Shown piece by piece: positions 1-9,670 of a DNA stretch of 64,000 nucleotides. The first letter of the stretch is position 1. The number at the start of each line of letters is the position of its first letter. Source of the stretch: Chondrus crispus (lineage: Eukaryota; Rhodophyta; Florideophyceae; Gigartinales; Gigartinaceae); the NCBI RefSeq assembly GCF_000350225.1, contig NW_005178610.1, positions 248,001 to 312,000 on the forward strand, read 5' to 3'. The notes under the pieces are model-generated. The model was not told the DNA's origin. It did no database searches and saw only the letters and a list, made by a program, of their open reading frames with translations. A program made the position numbers and the translations under genes.

Positions 1-90
1 TTGTCCGTTGAGGGCGGTGGCTCATCCCTTGATAATAAATTTTAAAGCATCAGCAGTACGCAGTACGACTGCACAACCGCGTTCAGTAAA

Positions 91-640
91 TGAATGACCA
101 TGACGTAGTAATCATGTTTCTATAATGCGGGATGACGTGTAATGTTCGAATTGGTGATGAAAATATATGCCCTCAATGAAAATCGTACAGCCTTTGTTCG
201 TGTAATATTTTGAAAAAATATTTCATATATATACCATTATAATGTTGCCATTATTTTTATTATTCCAAAACTTTCTCTAGTAACAATGACGTCATGCTCT
301 ACAGAGCAAAACGTAGTCATCTTGTTTCCAGGCGGCGGGTGACGTGTTGGATTCAAATTGATTATGAAAATATACGGTACGTCCCAAATCACATGCGTAC
401 AGTTTTTGTTCGTGTTTTTCCACTGTTTTTCTTCCATAATTTATCCCCTTTTCTCAATGATCGCCCTACGCCAGTCTTTCTTTGTACACTGTATAACCAC
501 GTTTCTGCCCCCGCGACAAGACGTGTTCGATGAAACCATAATATGAATTATATGTCTCAAATCAAATGCGATCAGTGTTTGTATATTTCAAATATTTTCT
601 TTGCTATTTTATCCCCTTTTTATCATTGGTCGCCCAATAC
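91..640 (+). repeat. three diverged ~190-bp direct repeats
   Basis: Three stretches (about 105-215, 315-420 and 500-600) share the same order of short motifs: a gttt(c) run, a gacgtgt block, a tatgaaaatata or atgaattatat block, then a caaat...gtacag/gatcag...ttgttcgtgt or tttgtatattt block. The last two also share 'ttatccccttttt' and 'atcgccc/tcgccca' further on. Spacing is about 190 bp. The copies are heavily diverged, so this is an old tandem repeat or repeated insertion of one small element. No coding potential is apparent. Confidence 0.4.
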
Positions 641-646
641 AGAGTC

Positions 647-669
647 ATGCCCTGCAGACTGCAGGGCAT
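647..669. repeat. perfect 23-bp palindrome
   Basis: Two 11-bp arms (ATGCCCTGCAG and its reverse complement) surround a single central A. It sits directly after the third diverged repeat and just before a GACGTCATC stretch. It could be a hairpin or the junction of an excised element. No function can be assigned. Confidence 0.8.
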
Positions 670-2218
670 GACGTCATCATCACGTTTCCGCACCGCCGGA
701 TTACGGGACTTCCCTTTGCGCAGGGCCCTCCCCCAAAGTCAACCTAGAACAGGCTGAATCCACTCCCCTCATTAACGGTGGCTCAGTGAAGCCAACCAAC
801 GCCAACAAACCTCCTATCCAGGCAAGCTCACATCCCCATTTGCATTCACATACGTTTTGACGCTGTAATCGTTCAACATCGTCTGCCCTTGTCCTGAAAT
901 AGATCGGCAGCGTGATTGTGGTATTCTGCGTCGCGTAATGACCTTGGTTACTGTCTCAGTTATCCAGAGAATGACTCTCAATTCAATGGAAATAATACAT
1001 TCTTACTGAGTTCTGGCGAGAAAGAGTAACTTAAAAAATATCCAGTACAACGAAACGGGGCTCCCGTTAACTGCTGTACGCGTCTGTAGAAGCTGAACAG
1101 ATCTCCTTCTCATGTCCAGCGTTTGGCATTCGGAACTGAACTCAAACTATGTCCAGTGCTCATAAATCTTCATCCATTCAATCTTAAAGAAGTTATGGCT
1201 AAAGGTGTTTGAAGATGGACATTTTCCACTCTGAAAAGTGCTACGGTGCTGTCCTGTGTAGTGACAACGGACAGTGATGTTCAACCTCTGCAAGAAAGGG
1301 ATATGTATTACTGTATAAACTCTGCTCACATTTTTGATGAACCCTGTGGCAAGCCCGGCAACAGCAGTCCCCAGTCCCCAGCCCCTTTCATGCCCACTGA
1401 CAACCCCTGCTCCGTCAAACGTTCACTCTCAGATTAGCAGTCGAGATGACACTACATTCCCGCCTCGATGTGTTTATGGTTGGCGCCGCATTGGGAGGTG
1501 CACAGTGCTTCTATTGGTTGAATACGGATATGAAGAACGTTTCAGAGGCGATGAACTTGAGGCATGCACAAATTCTTCCGCGACACTGCCTCGTACTTTT
1601 GATGTACGCCATCGTATAGGAGAGCTTGCAAACGGTGCGTAACAGTGAAAGGGGCTTACGTCTTCATGCGAACGTTTTCGCACAGATCAAGGAAAAGGAA
1701 GGCGTCTCTGGCATGGCCGTTTCTGCGATCCAGTCTTCGGCGATTTTTTTTAGGGGCGCTGAGGCTGTACCAGATGGCGTGCATGCCGGATCTTTAGCAT
1801 CACTGCTGTACAGGAGAGTAGCAAAGGACATTTCCCAGATATGGAGGATCCATTTTATATGTATTGGGGAACCGATTGTTGCTAAGATGACTTTGTGGAA
1901 CTTCATTGCGACCAAGCCGGCAACAGAAATGGTTACATTGGCCTCGACACAAAGATTGCCAACACGCAGGTATTCCTCATATCGCAAGCTAGCAACAACG
2001 GAGCAGGCGGTGTTTAAAGTCCGCGTCGCAAGAAATCAACCACGATCCGGCAGCTAGCCCCTAATCCCCTTCTGAAGGAACGTGTATGTCAGTTCAACGG
2101 AACACTTTATTCGTTGTCTACGCCTCTCTTTTCCCGCTCGGAGCAGCCGTCTCGCTTATCTCATTCAGTATTCAACTCTTCTTTCTGCTGGACTTTCCGT
2201 CTACCGAAATCATCAATG
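670..2218. other. no supportable gene
   Basis: Only short open frames occur. The most protein-like is a 107-codon minus-strand frame (1664-1987), but it has no recognisable motif and overlaps an equally long plus-strand frame. I see nothing definite here. Confidence 0.5.
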
Positions 2219-2822
2219 TCACCGTCCGAGTTGCTTTCTTCTCCAGTTTCGTTTGAAAACTACTGGAGGTGCCTTCGCCCGATGACCATGTCCGGTTTCA
2301 ACATCCTCCAAATTCCGGTCTATCACACTGTCGTCATCCTCGTCGTTCTGCAATTCTCCAGCGCTTATATTGCACTGGCCAGTTCCGACACGTTGCCGTC
2401 TAGGGCGGCCACACAATTTTTTATTAGAGATCCAATTTTTCCCGGCATTCAGGATTAAACGTGTTATCTCGTCAAGTACGCTTGTCGGGAACAGCAATTC
2501 GTTCTTGTTCCCGGTTTCGGCATGCCTTCTCCTCCGCTTTGGTGAGAAAAAAATTATTATCTTCTTCTGGACTACAGCCTTCGACATCAGACTCGTCCTC
2601 CTCGCTGACATTTCCTCCGTCCTGAGATCTCTTCGTATCTTTCTTGTAAATGTACTTTGCGACGGCTGTTGATAGCGACAATGACATCTTCAAGTTCGCT
2701 GCGGCATCCTCATTTTTGTCTTCACTAGAACTGCCGCTTTCGTCGGATGAATCATTTGCGGCTTCGCCGTGCTTCGGGGACTGGTTCTTGAATTCTACTG
2801 AAGACCCTACACTACACTGCAA
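2219..2822 (-). pseudogene. degenerate ORF fragments, probably mobile-element derived
   Basis: Two overlapping minus-strand frames look like pieces of one broken gene. The upstream frame (2472-2822) is acidic and Ser/Glu/Asp-rich. The second frame (2219-2611) continues with a Lys/Arg cluster and a short segment reading roughly VLDEITRLILNAGKNWISNK. That last stretch is nearly repeated in DNA at 9605-9665, which argues for a dispersed element rather than a unique gene. It lies directly upstream of the recombinase gene at 3.4-5.2 kb, so it may be an older related copy. I do not recognise the family, and no intact start or stop structure can be drawn. Confidence 0.3.
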
Positions 2823-3312
2823 TCATCTCCCTCCTCGCCGCTCACGTCATCTTCTTCTACGCTGTCCGAACCAGCTTCACTGCAGCTTCACTGCTTCCGT
2901 CTCCACCTCGTCCTGCAAAGTCCGCTCTCCTCTTCAACCTTCCGTCTTTCGACTTTTCAGACAGAATGCCCTTGCCCACCCTCCCCCCTGTACGACTTGC
3001 AATTGCGACCTTTGCAAACTCTGATCGACAGCTTCACCCGACGTCTTCTCCAGATTGCCCATTTTCACCTTCCCCATCCGACGACTCATTTCCTCCGTCA
3101 ATTTCATCCGCGTTGTCCGAAAACCTCATTCGAGACCAGAACAGATTTATCAGAGAATCGACATCCTGAAGTGGCCCAAAAACGAACACGTGACGACACA
3201 CACAGACACGGATACCCACATGGCCCGCAACACTGTTGTACTCTGATTTGAATTTGCCGCGGTTTTTTCACGTGGAACCACGATACTTCTCAAGTGTGTA
3301 TTGCCATTTCCC

Positions 3313-3321
3313 TATATATAT
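3313..3321 (+). promoter_or_regulatory. TATA-like box upstream of the recombinase gene
   Basis: The sequence tatatatat lies 75 bp before the ATG at 3388. The same distance (about 72 bp) separates a TATA-like box from the ATG of the minus-strand gene starting at 18,239. This supports 3388 as the original start codon of the gene ending at 5242. Confidence 0.4.
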
Positions 3322-3616
3322 GCGAATCGTAGTCCCGTTTCCTTTCCTCCTGTGCTCCCTAAATCCTCTAGAGCTTTCCGTCGCACAATGGATCCGACGA
3401 CAAAAAACGCGATGCAGGCCTGGGTAAAGAGTCTTCCAAACGCAAAAAGACAAAAAAAGCAAGACGAAAAGCAAGAAGAAGACAGATGCTGCTGCGGGGA
3501 AACTCGTATCCCCAGTCACACCAGTACGTACAGCCCCAAGTTTTTCCGCTACAGTTTCGCCGTGCGCCCCTCCCTCCTTCACCGATATTTCCGAAGATGA
3601 CGGGCAGTCATTACAC

Positions 3617-5242
3617 ATGGATATGGACGATGTCCGTGGTGAAGCGACTCCAACTCAATTTACGAAGGCCAACATTGATCTCGACATGGTTCGAAAGAAC
3701 CATGCCCAGATCATACAACGACGCACGACACGCCGTCTTGGTACGAAATCTGCCCAACGTCAACAGGGAGTGGGGGGTCCTGCGGTCTCTATACGTGTAA
3801 CGGCGGGCCTCTCATTGGAAGAGGCTTGGAGCCATAGCGTTCATAATCTGTTGCGGGACCACCCCGATTACTTCTCTTGCGAAGAAGCAACCTTGAAAGA
3901 TCATGGCGTAATCGGACAAGGACGCGCTGCGTATAAGGGGATTTCTGTTTGTGAAGATAATAATAGCGATCTGAGAGAGATATACCGTATTGAATACGAG
4001 CCAAAAATCTCGGGGGGAGGAAGCGATGGGTCCTTCAAGCAGCTCTGTATCGCGGCGGGGCAGCTGCTGCGGCTGTGTGTGGTTTGTAACGTCTTGGAGG
4101 TGGAATCGGTATGGATGCCAGGGAAGCTATTCGAAGCAATATGCGACAAGGACACAGTAGATCTCCTCATTTCACATTATGGCGTCAGGGCTGTCTGTAC
4201 AACTGTCATGACAAAAGCTTTTCACTTGAAAAAAATTTCCGAGCACGCCAAATTGTACTTTCAAGGAAGAAGCGTTGTCTACGCTGCTGAAGCAGAACGA
4301 AGCCGCATACATCTCCGCTCCATTTTCAATGTTCAGAAAGTGCTAGGAAGGCAACGCGCTACCGATCGTCGCGTCATAGACGATCGCATAGCGCGGGCCG
4401 CAATTTTCATGCCACAGGATTTTTCTCGTTGCAAGCAAAAAATCCGACATGCATTGGATTCTATTCTCGCATCTTTTGATAGTCACACAGTTGACCACGG
4501 GGTGACCGCTGCCGTCACCACGGTTTTCCGGGAAGGTAGGACCAAAAATAAGTGGTGCATGAATTTAATCAACCTTCTTGTGTTGACCGGCGGGGGTCAA
4601 CGACCCCAAGTATACACGCAGTTGCAACTGCCTTCGTCCAGCGAATTGACAGACATGACGCAAAGAGCGCGGGAGCAGGGTTTCATTGAAATGAGCACGG
4701 TCAAGGAGAAGACAAGCCGATCCTTGCGAATGCCGTTTGTTCTTTTTCCTTCATATGTTCTCAAATACGTCCGATTTCATTGCTCCACTGTCCGCCCTGC
4801 AATAATTGACCAAGCTGAAAAGGATGAGTCCGACCTTGTCCACAAATCCCTACTCATTCATACCGAAAATGGACATAGTCTGATTACCCCACAAGTCACA
4901 AAGACATTTCAGGCGTTCCTCCGCATGTCAGAACCCACCCTCGCTGACATGACGGTTATGATGCTGAGATCTAGCTATGGAACAATGATGATGCACAGTT
5001 ATCGCGAGAAAAAAATCTTCCCCAACCTGGATGAAGCAGCGTTTCTGGATACATTGTCTACGCAAATGAATACCTCCGTAGACCAGCTCCGTTCCACCTA
5101 CATCGGCCTGGACCACACCGACTACCTTGATACTGCCAAGGCATTGATCAGAGCTCTCGCTGTCACAACCAACCCTGATGATACGGAGGAGACGATAGAC
5201 CTAGTCGAAAACGAAGATGATGCTCCTGGTTTCTTCGCATAG
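3617..5242 (+). CDS. Crypton-like tyrosine recombinase (mobile-element integrase)
   Basis: The 541-residue frame has the layout of a tyrosine recombinase catalytic domain in its C-terminal half. An Arg box reads LTGGGQRPQ (Arg329). A second box, MTVMMLRSSYGTM (Arg451), stands where HxxR is usual. The end FLDTLSTQMNTSVDQLRSTYI offers Tyr495 as nucleophile. Such enzymes cut and join DNA through a 3'-phosphotyrosine link and mobilise Crypton and DIRS elements. No reverse transcriptase or transposase is adjacent, which favours a Crypton. The frame stays open upstream of this ATG back to 3428 and encodes a Lys-rich then Pro/Ser-rich stretch. An ATG at 3388 (75 bp after a TATA box) is in another frame, so a slip in the A-run near 3452-3458 probably broke or mis-assembled the N-terminus. 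Loss of the box II His would make it atypical. Family call fairly sure; activity unknown. Confidence 0.62.
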   Translation: MDMDDVRGEATPTQFTKANIDLDMVRKNHAQIIQRRTTRRLGTKSAQRQQGVGGPAVSIRVTAGLSLEEAWSHSVHNLLRDHPDYFSCEEATLKDHGVIGQGRAAYKGISVCEDNNSDLREIYRIEYEPKISGGGSDGSFKQLCIAAGQLLRLCVVCNVLEVESVWMPGKLFEAICDKDTVDLLISHYGVRAVCTTVMTKAFHLKKISEHAKLYFQGRSVVYAAEAERSRIHLRSIFNVQKVLGRQRATDRRVIDDRIARAAIFMPQDFSRCKQKIRHALDSILASFDSHTVDHGVTAAVTTVFREGRTKNKWCMNLINLLVLTGGGQRPQVYTQLQLPSSSELTDMTQRAREQGFIEMSTVKEKTSRSLRMPFVLFPSYVLKYVRFHCSTVRPAIIDQAEKDESDLVHKSLLIHTENGHSLITPQVTKTFQAFLRMSEPTLADMTVMMLRSSYGTMMMHSYREKKIFPNLDEAAFLDTLSTQMNTSVDQLRSTYIGLDHTDYLDTAKALIRALAVTTNPDDTEETIDLVENEDDAPGFFA

Positions 5243-5460
5243 AGTCATCCGACCTTCTGCAGGTCGGGACAGACACCCGTAAACGTTTTGCTTGCCCCTT
5301 CGTCTCGCACATTTCACACCCTTCCGACTCCTCTTTCCCCCTCCCTCCCCCCCCCCCGTCAGTCCAAGCCCAGCCCTCCTCCACTTCCTGTCTGTTACAT
5401 TGCACCACTGAAATTCCCATCCCCCTGCTGCCGGCTGCACATTCCATCGTCCTTAGAACG
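5243..5460. other. 3' flank of the recombinase gene
   Basis: A C-rich low-complexity stretch (pyrimidine tract around 5330-5365 with a run of C) follows the stop codon. No gene is seen. Confidence 0.5.
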
Positions 5461-5740
5461 AGTGTACTGACTCGAAGAGAGTTTCCGATAGAGAATAGAA
5501 AGGGAGGGAGTTGGGGAGAACGGGGGGCGTCTGTAAGGGTTAATGCATGACAGAGGAGGTGTTCAAGACGCGGCATGTCACAATTGAGAGAGTTAGGCGA
5601 TAGGCAGGGCGGATGACGGCGATAAAACTAGTGTATTGACTCGAAGAGAGTTTCCGATAGAGAATAGGAAGGGAGGGAGTTGGGAAGAACGGGGGGCGTC
5701 TGTGAGGGTTAATGCATGACAGAGGAGGTGTTCACGACGC
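5461..5740 (+). repeat. two ~110-bp direct repeats, 169 bp apart
   Basis: Bases 5461-5572 and 5630-5740 are near-identical: both contain gactcgaagagagtttccga, a G-rich middle (gggagggagttggg) and taatgcatgacagaggaggt. Few substitutions separate them, so the duplication is recent. The ~57 bp between them is unique. They could be ends of a small element or a simple segmental duplication downstream of the recombinase. Confidence 0.85.
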
Positions 5741-6675
5741 AGTGACAAAAAAAGGTTGGACCGTAAGCTGGGAACAAGCGGCGGCGAGACGATCGCGAAA
5801 TCGATTTATGCCAGTAAAACCAAAACCACAATTATTCCACGCCATCTGAGACCCCCCTCTGTCGGCAACTTGCTCAGGATCGAGATCGTATGTAACGACC
5901 ATTTCATGTCCCATTCCCAAAATCGCAAAATAGGTTGTTGCACATGTCTCAGTCGCAATGCTCTATGCAGGTGGCGTTCATGTGGATCCTGTCATCTCGA
6001 TCGTACTGCAGCGGGACGAAAGCCTCAACTGCACTTTCACTTCGAACCATACCGACACTACGTGCGTCATCGCACACTCTGAAACATGAAAAAAATTATT
6101 CAACGACAAAGACAGCATGATCCCACATTACAAAAATCAACTAAAGCCTTTTCCTTCCTTCCAACCCTAATCCGCTAATCTCTCCCTGCCTTCCGCTCAG
6201 CAGAGAAGTAGCAAACCCCCTCATCATTTCTATCGTATCACGACCGTAGTGTCCAAATCCCCGTAATCTCCCCGAATCCCTTGTGACACGGCATCTCCGA
6301 TGTTTCCGTGGGTGAGGGGTGAGTAATTTGAAACTGCACCTCGTTGAGGCGATGCGGCATCAGTTCCTGTGATCCAATCCGTCCAGCGATGCTCTGTACA
6401 CACTGGCGCAGCCCCGCTGCCATCGGCTCCGACGCAGACGGAAGGTTACGTGGCGCATCCGTCTTATGCGAGGCACCCTCCGTCCCGCAGGGGACTGCTG
6501 CCAGCCCTAGCACTTCGTCTCCCTCGGTTCTCATCGACGAAGAAAGTGCTATTGAATACGCTTGGTCTTCATATCTGTCGGCCAACTTGTCGTCGCGTGC
6601 TCAAAAACCCCACACAACGCGGATCGCGACATCTTCTCCTTGCCCACCGTCTCAGGCTCTTTTGTTTTTTGAGAA
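5741..6675. other. no supportable gene
   Basis: Only short overlapping frames on both strands occur (the longest about 139 codons, 6369-6788 plus). None has a motif or a clear start context. Nothing definite is seen. Confidence 0.5.
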
Positions 6676-7185
6676 ATGGGAAACTTGAAGAAAGTTACGT
6701 TCGCTGCCGAGTTGGAAGTGATTTTGGGGCCTCCTACAGATTCTGCTGCCGTCCCAATGGTCACAGAGGAATTGGCCTCCGTCTCTGACACCGAGGAGGG
6801 CGACGGATCTAGTGCGGCCTCCTGCAATGGCGAAGACATAATTCCTACTGCCGATCAACATGTGGACGTCTATGCGAGTTACATAACCTATTTAGAGATA
6901 AGCGGGCAACTAGGGGGGATTGATGATTATTGGGATGGTGAGGTGGCTGGGTTCGGTCGTAGTGGTGGTGCTTTTGATGGTACTTTCATTGAGACTCAGA
7001 CTCCGAGGCGGCAAACCCTTGCGGAGGAGGTGGTTTTGGCATTTCTGCTTGAAGAAGAGGGGGCGCAACACTTACGCCGAAACAGAGGATCGATCTGTGT
7101 TGCCGGACTAACAATCGAGGAAAGCATTTTCCAAGAGTGGCGTAGAGTTCTCCCCCCTCTCCTTCATCAAAAGGGACGCGGTTAA
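6676..7185 (+). CDS. hypothetical acidic protein (169 aa)
   Basis: The frame starts at an ATG in good context (gaaATGGG) and runs 169 codons. The product is acidic, with runs such as SVSDTEEGDGSS and Gly/Asp-rich segments, and ends in a more basic stretch (LRRNRG, QEWRR). I recognise no domain, signal peptide or membrane segment. A minus-strand frame of 143 codons overlaps its end, so either could be spurious. It lies between mobile-element relics and may be a fragment of an element's own gene. Reality uncertain. Confidence 0.3.
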   Translation: MGNLKKVTFAAELEVILGPPTDSAAVPMVTEELASVSDTEEGDGSSAASCNGEDIIPTADQHVDVYASYITYLEISGQLGGIDDYWDGEVAGFGRSGGAFDGTFIETQTPRRQTLAEEVVLAFLLEEEGAQHLRRNRGSICVAGLTIEESIFQEWRRVLPPLLHQKGRG

Positions 7186-8171
7186 GCATGAAAGCTGCAG
7201 ACAGACTGATGTCTAGAATGTTTTCTCGTTCAAGGTTCTTCGATATAAGAACATCGATCTTGGGATCTACAAAGTATTGGTAGTTGTAGACAATAACATG
7301 AGCGAAGCTGAGACAAAGTCTGGCGGTATAGTATGGGCACCATTTCTTCTGACGAAATAAAGAGAACATGGCCTGTGCGACTATCAAGAACGTAAAAAAC
7401 ACGCCAGACCGGGACATGAGTCATGTTCCAATTTCCAATCCAATGACCTTTGAAGAGCTTGATCCTTACACTTTCAATGAAAATCATTATCATTAACTGA
7501 GATACAACCAAAGCAGTACGCATGACTCAGTCGAGGGTGGTTTTAAGGGAGCTGCAACCATGGACGAGGCTTCTGCTGATAGTCAACACGGGACGGCAGC
7601 CCCTCACTCTGCCTTCATAAGGGCTGCCGACTAATTCAGATTGAACATGGGCGGGAAGTTGGATCAGTGGCAGAGATGCGTCAAGTAGATGGCGGTCTTA
7701 TATGTGTGTACCTCAGCGCACTGAACGCAGATAACGGTAGGGCGGCAGTGGAGCAGAGGGTGACAGTGCCGCGGGGGCGGGGGGGGTGAGTTTAGAAAGT
7801 AAAACACGGCGGGTTCCGTAGGGGGGGAGGAAGGGGGGGCCCGGGCGGCTGCGGTGGGGACAAATGGATGAGGGAGGAGGAGGTTAAGACATGGCGGCAT
7901 CCGAGACGCGCAGTGCGCACATCCGTCACTTCTGCATACAACTTCCCAGAGCCGTTCCGTTCGACCTTCATACTGCCGCTCATGGCCGCGTATTTGTCCC
8001 ATTCGCTAGCCAAGTTGATCATCTGCAGCCTCCAATCACCTATCCATCCACCAACAACTCTCCTCGAATTCCCGACCTTTAAACAAACTTTCAGATCAAG
8101 GAGCACAACAGACCTCATCCTTCCCCCATTCTCCACCTTTCCCGCAGCCTTCCCAACTTTCCGTCTCGCAC
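7186..8171. other. no supportable gene; G-rich tract
   Basis: A strongly G-rich tract occupies about 7768-7862 (runs of 7-9 G). Pyrimidine-rich leader-like sequence follows up to an ATG at 8172. Minus-strand frames at 7230-7523 and 7664-8002 have no recognisable product. Confidence 0.45.
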
Positions 8172-9191
8172 CATGTCCCACGTCGTCACCTCACTGAGCG
8201 CCAGTCTTTCCGAGCTGGCGCCCCGACCTCAATGAGCCACCCGCCCACACAGGTCCTCTTCCCTTCCCCGCCCGACATGTCCGCCACCGTCTTCCCCTCG
8301 CACGTCCGCGCCTCCTTCCGTCGCGACCCGACTGACTGCACAGGTGACCTTGTCCGTCTGCTGGACGACATTGCCACCCTCACTCACTCTGTCTCCAAGT
8401 ACGTCGCCGCGAGGCCAATGATCCCCTCTCCCCAACCGACGTCCGAGTAGGCACCTTAGAAACGGCGCTAGGATTTGGCCATAGTAAGCCTCAATTCCGA
8501 AATGTGTTTCTTGATAGCATATGGCATAGATCAGCCGTGTCGCGTGATACGGTATTTCAGTACGCCCAGATGCTCCTGCGTTTTCGTGAACCATGCTGCT
8601 GCAAATTAGGACCACTAGTTGCGCAAGAACAAGAACAGGATCAATCGTTTTCATCGCAGCAATGTCCCGCAAAACCGCGTCAACGCTCGCAGACTCCATT
8701 TCTGCATCAGCCATGACATCTTCAACTGTCTTCACAAAAGCATCAAACTCTGCTTGGATTCTGCCGAATTGTCGAAAATTACATTTGATGACCATGTCAG
8801 TTCGGCGGTCATCCGACAGGAAAATATCGCGAAGAAAACAAGTGATAGTGGACGTACCCTTCTGAAAGCCGCTTCGCCGCGCTGCCCTTCCACCTGATCT
8901 CCCATTCTCCCCCACCACTTGCTCTTCGTCCAACGCAACCCAACCCGCCGCCTCGGTGACCCCTCCCCCTCCTCCTGGCAGTTCCCTTGTGATCAAATCA
9001 TCCAACCTGACAAGCTTATCCGTCCTCATATATATACACGCCCTCAACGTCCCCAACTCTCTTTGCTGGCTCAACGTCCCCAACTCTCTTTGCTGGCCCC
9101 CTGACACCCAGCGCAATGACGGACTCGGCGCTGCGCCTCCACAACGCAGTGGAGTGGACCATGAAGCTCTTGAGTCTACTGTAGTCTCCAA
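8172..9191. other. uncertain ORF region, possibly interrupted gene
   Basis: Two readings compete. A minus-strand frame of 320 codons spans 8229-9191; its middle (about 8450-8870) reads like a real protein (an Asp/Glu- and Val/Leu-rich helix-like segment), but its ends are Gly/Arg-rich and look like the antisense of something else. On the plus strand, 8277-8403 reads as a plausible exon ending in a helix-like DLVRLLDDIATLTHSVSK followed by the donor GTACGT, the same hexamer that begins the aconitase intron. A TATA-like catatatatacac lies at 9027-9039. The picture fits a plus-strand gene interrupted by inserted sequence. No product is recognised. Confidence 0.25.
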
Positions 9192-9257
9192 CTGAACCAG
9201 GACAGCCTCAGACTCGTCCTCTCGCCTTGGACAGCCTCAGACTCGTCCTCTCGCCTT
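9042..9257 (+). repeat. two short perfect tandem duplications (27 and 28 bp)
   Basis: About 9042-9095 holds two copies of a 27-bp unit (containing cgtccccaactctctttgct). Bases 9202-9257 hold two copies of a 28-bp unit (containing gacagcctcagactcgtcct). Both pairs are essentially identical, which points to recent slippage or repair events about 110 bp apart. Confidence 0.85.
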
Positions 9258-9604
9258 CGCGCAAACTCTTCCCTTGCGTAGCCTTATGTGGGATGCTTGT
9301 CCTGAAGCTTTTCATGGCTCCCCTACTGTCGACTGTCGTCCTGACGATGATGCTCCCCCCCCTCCCAAAAAAAACGTTCGCACTTTCCTTCGTATTCATT
9401 GCGAAGGGCATAAGGCTGATGCCATCTGCAGATCGGCTCGTCCCAGACCACAACGTCGCATGCAATATCTCAGCCCAAAGAAGGCAAACTGTCCCCCACA
9501 CAGTGCAGGGCGTCTTCTCAGGGCACACGGTCTTCCGCTTCCCTAGCGGTGTACAATTACACATATGCTTGTCCGATCGACGCAAGAGCACACAAGATTT
9601 GATT

Positions 9605-9665
9605 AGAGATCCAATTTTTCCCGACATTCACGAGTAAACGTGTGATGTCTCGTCAAGAATGCGCT
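9605..9665. repeat. dispersed fragment shared with 2425-2482
   Basis: The block agagatccaatttttcccg followed by (a/g)cattca...taaacgtgt...tctcgtcaag...gc is common to both sites in the same orientation. Translated on the minus strand it gives similar peptides at both places. The flanks differ, so this is a relic of one dispersed element. Confidence 0.75.
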
Positions 9666-9670
9666 CTGTC

